DNA of 64,000 nucleotides, taken from assembly GCA_041660925.1 (NCBI GenBank), contig JBAZVI010000001.1, positions 496,001 through 560,000 on the forward strand, in the 5' to 3' direction. Position numbers and translations under genes: made by a program. The notes beneath the pieces are model-generated. The model was given only the letters and a program-made list of their open reading frames with translations, did no database searches and had not been told where the DNA came from. This document shows positions 58,183 through 64,000 of this stretch, in pieces (within the stretch, counting starts at the first letter, position 1; every line of letters begins with the position of its first letter). The stretch comes from Elusimicrobiota bacterium. Lineage in GTDB: Bacteria > Elusimicrobiota > Elusimicrobia > UBA1565.

Positions 58183-59753
58183 GCGCCGCCGCCCGCGGGG
58201 AGGCGCACGGTGAAGGTCGTCCCCTCTCCTGCCCGGCTCTCGACGCCGATGCCGCCGCCGTGCTGCGCGAGGATGCGCTCGCAGATGTAAAGGCCCAGGC
58301 CGGTCCCCTCGCCCTCCGTCTTCGTCGTGTAGAAGGGCTCGAAGACCGCGCGCAGCTTGTCCTCCGGGATCCCGTGTCCCGAGTCACGGAAGACGACGCG
58401 CACCTCCCCGCCCGCCTGCGTCACGCCGACCTCGAGTCGCCGGCGCGGACGCTCGCGCATGGCGTGGATGGCGTTGACGGCGAGGTTGAGGAAGACCTGC
58501 TGCAGCTGCAGGGGGTCGGCTCGGACGTGGGGCCCCTCCTCGGGGAAATCCCGGACCAGCTCGATGCCGGCCTCGGAGAGCTCACGGCGCAGCAGGCGCA
58601 GGACGGCCTCGAGGCCCTTGAGGACGGGGACGTCCTCGAGACGGGCGCTGTCGGAGCGGCAGAAGCCGAGCAGGCCGCGCACGAGCAGCGTGCAGCGGTG
58701 CGACTGTTCGGCGATGATCTCGAGGTCCGCGCGCAGTCCCGGGGAGAGGCCCGGCTGCTCCTGGAGGACCTGCGTGATGCCGAGGATGCCGGTGAGCGGG
58801 CTGTTGAGGTCGTGCGCCACGCTGGCGGCGAGGAGCCCGGCGGCGCCGAGCTTCTCCGAGCGCACGAGCTGCTCCTGGGCCTGGCGCAGGCGGCGATAGG
58901 CCATGGCGTTCTCGAGGGCCTGGGCGAGCTGCGAGCAGAAGATGTCGGCATGGCGCAGGTCGAGGAAGCCCGTGGGGGCGTCGGCGCGCATGCGCACCGC
59001 GCAGAGGAGGCCCACGCTGCGCCCGCCCGCGCAGAGCGGGGCGAAGAAGAGCCCGCGCGCCGCGGAGAAGCCCTCGAGGTCCTTGAGCCGCGGGTCCGCC
59101 GCGGGCTGGGAAGGGAGGCAGAGGGTCCCGAGCGGTCTTCCTTTCTCGGCGGCCAGGCGCCGGGCCGCGCCGGAGGCGGCGGCGACGGAGCCCGGCTCGC
59201 CGCGCGTGCTCAGGAGCGCCGGGGTGCCGCCCTCGTCGAGCGCGAAGAGCGCGGCGCCGTCCGCCTGCAGGACCTTGAGCGCGAGGTCGAGGAGCTCGGG
59301 GAGCAGGCGCTCGAGCTCGAGGGTACGGAAGACCGCACGGCTGGCCTCGTGGAGAGCCACGAGCGCCGTCAGCTCGCGCTTCTCGAGCGCGCGCGCGATC
59401 AGGCCCGCGAGCTCCTCGACGTCGAAGGGCTTCTGAAGGTAGTCGTAGGCGCCCCGCTTCATGGCGGCGACGGCGGACTCGAGCGTCCCGTAGCCGGTCA
59501 GGAGGATGACCTCCGTGGCGGGACGCAGCGCTTTGATCTCCTCGAGGAGGCGGGCGCCGTCGATCCCGGGCATGCGGACGTCGCTGAGCACGATCGGGAA
59601 GTCCCCCTCCCGGAAGAGGCGCAGGGCCTCGGCGGCGTCCCCCGCCGGGACGACCCGGTAGCCGCGGCTCCCGAGCTCGTAGACGAGCAGGTCGCGGATG
59701 CCGCGCTCGTCGTCGACGACGAGGATGGGGATGTTCGCCGTCTGCGCGCTCAT
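58179..59753 (-). CDS. Receiver-GAF-histidine kinase hybrid
   Basis: The 524-residue protein has an N-terminal receiver (VDDERGIRDLL, phosphoacceptor Asp in IVLSDVRMPGIDGARLL, Lys in YLQKPFDVEEL), a GAF domain (145-290, DGAALFALDEGGTP), a HisKA helix with the phospho-His in LLAASVAHDLNSPLTGIL, and an ATPase domain with VFLNLAVNAIHAM, DSGHGIPEDKL and GTGLGLYICERIL. There is no membrane span. It should take a phosphate on its receiver and control its own kinase. ATG overlaps the stop of the upstream sensor kinase gene. Confidence 0.94.
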   Translation of the reverse strand: MSAQTANIPILVVDDERGIRDLLVYELGSRGYRVVPAGDAAEALRLFREGDFPIVLSDVRMPGIDGARLLEEIKALRPATEVILLTGYGTLESAVAAMKRGAYDYLQKPFDVEELAGLIARALEKRELTALVALHEASRAVFRTLELERLLPELLDLALKVLQADGAALFALDEGGTPALLSTRGEPGSVAAASGAARRLAAEKGRPLGTLCLPSQPAADPRLKDLEGFSAARGLFFAPLCAGGRSVGLLCAVRMRADAPTGFLDLRHADIFCSQLAQALENAMAYRRLRQAQEQLVRSEKLGAAGLLAASVAHDLNSPLTGILGITQVLQEQPGLSPGLRADLEIIAEQSHRCTLLVRGLLGFCRSDSARLEDVPVLKGLEAVLRLLRRELSEAGIELVRDFPEEGPHVRADPLQLQQVFLNLAVNAIHAMRERPRRRLEVGVTQAGGEVRVVFRDSGHGIPEDKLRAVFEPFYTTKTEGEGTGLGLYICERILAQHGGGIGVESRAGEGTTFTVRLPAGGGA

Positions 59754-61576
59754 GCGTCCTCCTTCGGCGCCGCGCCGCTCGAGGAAGGCAGGAGGACGGT
59801 GAAGGTCGTTCCGCGGCCGATCTCGCTGCGCACCTGGATGCCGCCGTGATGCCGGCCGACGATCTCGTGCACCAGCGCGAGGCCGAGCCCCGTCCCCTTG
59901 CCCGGCGGCTTGGTCGTGAAGAACGGCTCGAAGATCTTCTCGCGGACCTCGGCCTCCATCCCCGTCCCCGTGTCGGAGACCTCGAGGACGACCTCCCCGC
60001 CGGGGACGCGGGCGCCGCGCAGGGTGAGCGTCCCCCCCTCCGGCATCGCGTCGACGGCGTTGGAGCAGAGGTTGATGAGGACCTGCTGGAGCTGGTTCAC
60101 GTCCCCCTCGACGCTCAGCCCGCTCTCGCTGGAGCGCTCGACGCGGACCCCGTGGGAGCGCGCGATGCTCTCGATGATGGGGGCGGTCATGTCGAAGAGG
60201 GCCGCCACGGCCACGGGCTCCTTGCGCGCGCGCTCCTGGCGCGAGAAGGTGAGCAGGTCCTGCACGAGGTTGCGGCAGCGCAGCGCCTCCCGCTCGATGG
60301 AGGAGAGGGGCAGGGCCAGGGGGTCGCCGGGCGGGATGCGGCGGCCGGCCGACTGCGCGAAGCCGAGGATGACCCCGAGCGGGTTGTTGATCTCGTGCGC
60401 GACGCCCGCGGCGAGGCGCCCGACCGCCGAGAGCTTCTCCGTCATGCGCAGCTGCTGCTCGAACTTCCTGCGCTCGCGGATGTCCTTGGCCATGATGATG
60501 AGACCCTGGACGCGGCCCGCGCCGTCGCGCAGCGGAGAGGCCGAGAGGAGGACGGGGATCTCCGCGCCCTTCTTCTGGCGCAGACGCAGTTCCAGATTCT
60601 CGACGGACTGCGAGCAGTCCTCCCAATTGAAAGACGAGGGCGGCGCCTCGCCCGGGCCCTCGCCGAGGATCCGCGCCGGATGGCCGATGAGCTCCGCTGC
60701 GGCGTAGCCGAGGGTCTCGCAGACGGTGCGGTTGAGGAGGCGGACGCGCCCCTCGGCGTCGGTGACGACGAGCAGGTCCTGGATGTTCTCCAGGATGCGA
60801 TTGAGGAAATCCTTCGAGACGACGGTCCGCGAAAGGTCCTCCGCCATGCGGTTGAAGCTGCGCGCCAGGTCCCCGAGCTCGTCGGAGGACTCCTCCGCGA
60901 CGCGCACGCCGTAATCGCCCCGCCCGACGCCGTCGACCGCGGCGGAGAGGCGGCGCAGCGGCACGAGCATGCCTCCGATGAGCGTCGCGGCGATCGCGGC
61001 CGACAGCACGACGCTGAAGAGGACGACGAAGCGCAGGCCCTTGAGGATCTCGGCCTGCGTACGCAGGGTCTTCGCGAGGGGGAGGTTCAGGAACACGGTG
61101 CCCAGGCGGCGCGCCCCGCTCGGCCGGTCGAGCATGTACTCCTCGCCGGCGCTCGCGGCCTGCTCGCGCAGGGGGATGGCGAGCTCGAGGGCGGGCTCGC
61201 CGCGGACGGAGAATTCGCGCATGCGCGGGCTCTCGGCGTTATGGGCCGCGAGCTCCCAGGTGTCCGCGAGCGTCCCCCCCTGCTCCGCGACGTTGGTGTG
61301 GGCGACGACTCGTTCCTCCATATCGGCGATGAAGGCGCCGAGTCCGCCCGTATCGCGCTGAAGCTTGAGCAGGGCCGATGTGAGCTCCGCCTCCCCGCGC
61401 GTCTCGAAGCCGGGAGCGATGCGGCGGTCGAGTTCGTCGCCCAGGCGCAGGGCGGCCCGGACGGTCTCGTCGACGAGCGCCGCGTGCACCGAGCGGCCGG
61501 CGTACCAGAGGATGCCCGCGGCGGTCAGCGCGATGACGACGGCGAGGCCGAGCAGGAACTTGGCGAAGAGTCTCAC
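59750..61576 (-). CDS. Membrane sensor histidine kinase (HAMP-PAS-HisKA-ATPase)
   Basis: The 608-residue protein has a first span (FLLGLAVVIALTAAGILWYA), a periplasmic sensor region to about 180, a second span (LFSVVLSAAIAATLIGGMLV), a HAMP segment, a PAS domain (LENIQDLLVVTDAEGRVRLL), the phospho-His in LAAGVAHEINNPLGVILGFA, and an ATPase domain with VLINLCSNAVDAMPEGG and GKGTGLGLALVHEIVGRHHG. The start is GTG at 61574-61576, overlapping the binding-protein stop as GTGA. It is likely to receive a signal from the adjacent ABC_sub_bind protein. Confidence 0.94.
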   Translation of the reverse strand: MRLFAKFLLGLAVVIALTAAGILWYAGRSVHAALVDETVRAALRLGDELDRRIAPGFETRGEAELTSALLKLQRDTGGLGAFIADMEERVVAHTNVAEQGGTLADTWELAAHNAESPRMREFSVRGEPALELAIPLREQAASAGEEYMLDRPSGARRLGTVFLNLPLAKTLRTQAEILKGLRFVVLFSVVLSAAIAATLIGGMLVPLRRLSAAVDGVGRGDYGVRVAEESSDELGDLARSFNRMAEDLSRTVVSKDFLNRILENIQDLLVVTDAEGRVRLLNRTVCETLGYAAAELIGHPARILGEGPGEAPPSSFNWEDCSQSVENLELRLRQKKGAEIPVLLSASPLRDGAGRVQGLIIMAKDIRERRKFEQQLRMTEKLSAVGRLAAGVAHEINNPLGVILGFAQSAGRRIPPGDPLALPLSSIEREALRCRNLVQDLLTFSRQERARKEPVAVAALFDMTAPIIESIARSHGVRVERSSESGLSVEGDVNQLQQVLINLCSNAVDAMPEGGTLTLRGARVPGGEVVLEVSDTGTGMEAEVREKIFEPFFTTKPPGKGTGLGLALVHEIVGRHHGGIQVRSEIGRGTTFTVLLPSSSGAAPKEDA

Positions 61577-62457
61577 GGCAGGAGGCTCTCGACGCGCTTG
61601 AGCGTCTCGACCGGAGGCGCGAGGCCGGCCCGCTTCGCGGCCGAGGCGCTGAAGGTGACGGAGACCTTCTCCGGGTGGATATCCTCGGCGACCGGCAGAC
61701 CGGCCAGGGCGTCCCGTGCGGCCCCGGCGGCCGCGCGGCCGATCTCGGCGTAGCTCGCGGAGATCGACGCCGAGGCGCCCTTCTCGACGAGCCCCTCGGT
61801 CGGGGAGTAGAAGGGCACGGCGTTCGCCCAGGAATACTCGCGCAGGGCCTCGAAGTTGTCCGCGTTCACGAGAGCGGGGTCCGGCGTCATCCACAGAGCA
61901 TCGACGCGTCCCTTGAGCCCGCGCAGGGCCTCATAGAGCTCCTCCGAGGATCGGACACGCACGGAGACGACCTCGAAGCGGTCGCGGGAGGAGAGGCGCA
62001 GCTCCTTGTGCTTGTGCTCGTTCTCTCCCTGCGACCAGAACACGGCGAGGCGCTTGAGCCTGGGCTGGAGCTCGAGCAGGCGGGAGACCAGGGCGTCGGG
62101 GTCTCCCGTCATCTGGATCTTCACCGGCGGCAGCTCGTAGCTCCCGCGCGAGACCGTCTTGCCGGGGGCGAGGCAGTAGATGAGCCGGACGCCCGACGGG
62201 TAAGGCTGCTGGGCCGCGCGGCCGCCGAAGGCCGCGACGACCGCGGCGTCCGCGGGGAGCTGGACGGCTCCCTCGCGCAGCTGGAGCAGCGTCACGGGGA
62301 CGCCGACCTCTCTCCGGAAGCTCTCGAAGGCCTCCCAGTAGGGCTTCGCGTCCGAGCTCAGCACCGCGACGATGCGGGCCCCTTCCCCGGCGGCGGCCGC
62401 GCCGGGCCGGGCCATGGCGGAGAAGAGAAGGGCGGCGAGGAGGAGTCTAGAAGGCAT
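61573..62457 (-). CDS. ABC_sub_bind-family periplasmic protein
   Basis: The 294-residue protein has a signal peptide (LLLAALLFSAMARPGAAAAG) and the fold of the ABC transporter substrate-binding family PF04392: RIVAVLSSDAKPYWEAFESF, ELYEALRGLKGRVDALWMTP, YSWANAVPFYSPTEGLVEKG, and AGLPVAEDIHPEKVSVTFSA at the end. No permease or ATPase gene is near; instead, the next gene is a sensor kinase with a periplasmic domain. It is therefore probably a ligand-binding partner of the sensor rather than a transporter part. It is coupled to the kinase by GTGA. Confidence 0.88.
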   Translation of the reverse strand: MPSRLLLAALLFSAMARPGAAAAGEGARIVAVLSSDAKPYWEAFESFRREVGVPVTLLQLREGAVQLPADAAVVAAFGGRAAQQPYPSGVRLIYCLAPGKTVSRGSYELPPVKIQMTGDPDALVSRLLELQPRLKRLAVFWSQGENEHKHKELRLSSRDRFEVVSVRVRSSEELYEALRGLKGRVDALWMTPDPALVNADNFEALREYSWANAVPFYSPTEGLVEKGASASISASYAEIGRAAAGAARDALAGLPVAEDIHPEKVSVTFSASAAKRAGLAPPVETLKRVESLLP

Positions 62458-62460
62458 GCG

Positions 62461-62556
62461 TCACCCGAACGGCGCGCTCCCGCCCGTCCGGACGGACGCG
62501 GCCGCGGCGGCGGCCAGCAGGGCCGCCGCCGGCAGTCCGTACGACGCGGACTTCAC
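62461..62556 (-). CDS. Possible 31-residue membrane mini-protein
   Basis: A GTG at 62554-62556 overlaps the stop of the HTH-receiver gene as GTGA, like the other joins in this operon. It opens a frame of 31 codons to TGA at 62461-62463: MKSASYGLPAAALLAAAAAA and then SVRTGGSAPFG. The product would be a single hydrophobic helix. The next gene starts 3 nt later. It could be a genuine small protein or only a coupling device that carries ribosomes across the gap. Confidence 0.45.
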   Translation of the reverse strand: MKSASYGLPAAALLAAAAAASVRTGGSAPFG

Positions 62557-63155
62557 TCGGGGATCCTCTCCGCGAGTTCCTGGGGGAGGAAGGGCAGCAC
62601 GCGGGCCCGAAGCTCCTGGGCCGTGAAGGGCTTGGCGAGGAAGTCGTCGGCGCCCGAGTCGAGGCAGGCCTGCCGCGTCTTCTCGGGGTCCCGGCCGCTG
62701 ATGGCCAGGACGCGCACGTGCTTGAGGCTCTCGTCGGAGCGGATGAGGCGGCAGATGCGTCCGCCGTCCATGCCGGGGAGATAGAAGTCGAGCAGAACCA
62801 GGTCGGGCGCGAGCTGGGCGAGCTTATGGCCGGCCTCGAAGCCTTCGACGGCCTCGTGGGTCTCGATGCCGGGGAAGAGGGCGCTCAGCTGGCGCAGCAG
62901 CGTCCGGCGCACGGTGGGCTCGTCCTCGACGACCAGCACGCGGAAGGCGCGCCCGGCCTTGAGCTCGCGGGGGACGGGCATGTTGTGCTTCTTCAGGAAC
63001 TCGACGAGGTCCTTGTCCCAGACCCGGCGATGCCCGCCCGCGGTGCGGAAGCAGGGGAGCTTGCCTTCCTCGATCCAGCGGCCGACGGTGGGAGGGGTGA
63101 CGTAGCACATCCGCGCGATGTCCGTGGTGCCGAAAGCTCGCTTTGTGTTTTTCAT
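62553..63155 (-). CDS. HTH-receiver regulator (MerR/excisionase-like HTH fused to a receiver)
   Basis: The 200-residue protein has an N-terminal MerR/excisionase-type helix-turn-helix (TTDIARMCYVTPPTVGRWIE, then GHRRVWDKDLVEFLKKH) as in BldC-like proteins, then a receiver domain: VVEDEPTVRRTLL, phosphoacceptor Asp in DLVLLDFYLPGMDGGRICRL and Lys in DDFLAKPFTAQEL. The order HTH-then-receiver is the reverse of most response regulators. It heads the operon of kinases; the short palindrome CATAT-TCG-ATATG overlaps its start and may be its own target. Confidence 0.9.
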   Translation of the reverse strand: MKNTKRAFGTTDIARMCYVTPPTVGRWIEEGKLPCFRTAGGHRRVWDKDLVEFLKKHNMPVPRELKAGRAFRVLVVEDEPTVRRTLLRQLSALFPGIETHEAVEGFEAGHKLAQLAPDLVLLDFYLPGMDGGRICRLIRSDESLKHVRVLAISGRDPEKTRQACLDSGADDFLAKPFTAQELRARVLPFLPQELAERIPE

Positions 63156-63189
63156 ATTCGATATGTTTACTTTTTGGGCGATTGTAAAT
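63153..63189 (-). promoter_or_regulatory. Promoter and palindrome of the signalling operon
   Basis: On the minus strand TTGATT and TAAACA stand 17 nt apart, a fair -35/-10 pair, shortly before ATG 63155. CATAT-TCG-ATATG (63153-63165) is a perfect palindrome overlapping the start codon. Either the mRNA is leaderless or the pair is a chance match in AT-rich DNA. Confidence 0.45.
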
Positions 63190-63194
63190 CAAGG

Positions 63195-63240
63195 GAAAAA
63201 TCACGCCCCCTTTCCTTAAGAGCTGGAAGGGGGGCGTGAT
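63195..63240 (-). terminator. Intrinsic terminator of etfA
   Basis: A 16-bp stem (15 matched pairs) from 63200 to 63240 with a 9-nt loop, followed by TTTTT on the minus strand, 13 bp after the etfA stop. Confidence 0.9.
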
Positions 63241-63253
63241 CCGCTCGGCGCGG

Positions 63254-64000
63254 CTACTTCGTCTTCCGATCCTTCAACGCGGAGACCAGTTTGGGCAGGA
63301 TCTCGTGGAGGTCCCCGACGATCCCGTACTTCGCGACGCCGAAGATCGGCGCGTTGGGGTCCTTGTTGATGGCGACGATGACGTCCGAGGAGCGCATGCC
63401 CACGATGTGCTGGACGGCCCCCGAGATGCCGCAGGCCATGTAGAGCCGGGGCGACACGGTGGTGCCGCTCTGCCCGACCTGGTTCGCCTTCGGCTTGAGC
63501 CCCATGTCCACGGCCGCGCGTGAGGCCCCGACGGCGCCGCCGAGCAGCTCGGCGAGGTCCTCGAGGGTCTTGAAGCGGTCCCTGCTGCGCACGCCGCGGC
63601 CGCCCGAGACCACCACGGCCGCCTCGTCGACCTTCTGCTGGCCGTGCACCGCGGTGACCCTGCGCTCGACGGTCCGCACGCGGACCATCTTCTCGTCGAT
63701 CTTCGGGCTCTCCCGCACGATCGCCGCCTTGCGCAGCGGGTCGGGCTCGGTCTTCTTGAGCACGTTGGGGCGCACGGTCGCCATCTGCGGCCGCTTGCGC
63801 GGGCAGAGGATGTCGGCCATGATGTTCCCCCCGAAGGCCGGCCGGGTCTGCAGGAGGTGTCCGTTCTTGATCGAGAGGCCCGTGCAGTCCGCGGTGAGGC
63901 CGGCGTAGATCTCGGCCGCGATGCGCGGCGCGAGGTCGCGCCCCTGGTAGGTCGCCGGGAAGAGCACGATGCTCGGCTTGTGCCGGGTGATGAGCCCGAT
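63254..64000 (-). CDS. etfA: Electron transfer flavoprotein alpha subunit, partial
   Basis: ETF moves electrons from acyl-CoA and other dehydrogenases to the quinone pool or, in bifurcating forms, to ferredoxin. The visible 248 residues include ATYQGRDLAPRIAAEIYAGL, LTADCTGLSIKNG, VVSGGRGVRSRDRFKTLEDL, LGGAVGASRAAVDMGL, and the FAD site GQSGTTVSPRLYMACGISGA with GAVQHIVGM. The frame is open to the window edge (ATC GGG CTC...), so the N-terminal part, and probably etfB, lie beyond 64000. A terminator follows the stop. Confidence 0.95.
   Translation of the reverse strand: MGLITRHKPSIVLFPATYQGRDLAPRIAAEIYAGLTADCTGLSIKNGHLLQTRPAFGGNIMADILCPRKRPQMATVRPNVLKKTEPDPLRKAAIVRESPKIDEKMVRVRTVERRVTAVHGQQKVDEAAVVVSGGRGVRSRDRFKTLEDLAELLGGAVGASRAAVDMGLKPKANQVGQSGTTVSPRLYMACGISGAVQHIVGMRSSDVIVAINKDPNAPIFGVAKYGIVGDLHEILPKLVSALKDRKTK

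Overview
This is a very GC-rich bacterial chromosome segment with tightly packed genes. Most same-strand neighbours are joined by 4-bp ATGA/GTGA stop-start overlaps. Outer-membrane barrel proteins, many Sec signal peptides and a lipoprotein point to a diderm bacterium. The exported peptidases, the group-3b-like NiFe hydrogenase and the general protein style suggest an uncultured lineage such as Elusimicrobiota, but that is inference; no rRNA or tRNA gene was seen in the window. There is no CRISPR array, phage or IS transposase.

Layout. 1-4.9 kb: prfA-prmC, murA-folC and rpmE; folC is broken by a 290-bp fold-back element with 33-bp terminal inverted repeats. 5-11 kb: an RluA-type pseudouridine synthase, then a minus-strand run of an outer-membrane porin, a metal ABC transporter (binding protein and permease, no ATPase), a Nudix-RsmH fusion and rsmE. 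11-14 kb: an S1-domain protein and an unknown secreted protein. 14.3-20.6 kb: a trxA-tlpA-polA-rhomboid-coaE-rho run. 20.7-31 kb: a response regulator, a 1233-residue exported protein joining an M50-type site-2 protease to a subtilase, a divergent pair of secreted TldD-family proteins (one with an intact metal motif, one with it lost), a rhomboid-repeat protein and a small secreted protein. 31.4-36.1 kb: fabI, a BI-1 family protein and an arsenic operon under ArsR. 36.2-40.1 kb: an exported M3 oligopeptidase and an unknown exported protein. 40.2-45.3 kb: DUF1015, guaB (codon use unlike its neighbours), serA and serC. 45.4-54.3 kb: a probable operon of hydBGDA (NAD(P)-linked sulfhydrogenase type), its maturation protease, yvcK, a barrel protein and an NlpC/P60 peptidase, followed by a TPR-like protein. 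54.4-57 kb: a second exported M3 oligopeptidase. 57-63.2 kb: a signalling operon (HTH-receiver regulator, possible mini-ORF, ABC_sub_bind protein, sensor kinase, receiver-kinase hybrid, GT87-like membrane protein). 63.2-64 kb: the C-terminal part of etfA.

Themes. The most distinctive content is exported proteolysis: a fused site-1/site-2-like protease, a secreted TldD/TldE-like pair and two exported M3 oligopeptidases. Three intergenic regions in front of these genes share copies of a GGGTCC-(A/T)-rich-GGC-CC-like motif. Several genes have a -10-like hexamer only 6-8 nt before the start codon, which suggests leaderless mRNAs. GC-rich hairpins of the CCCTCTCCC...GGGAGAGGG type recur between genes.
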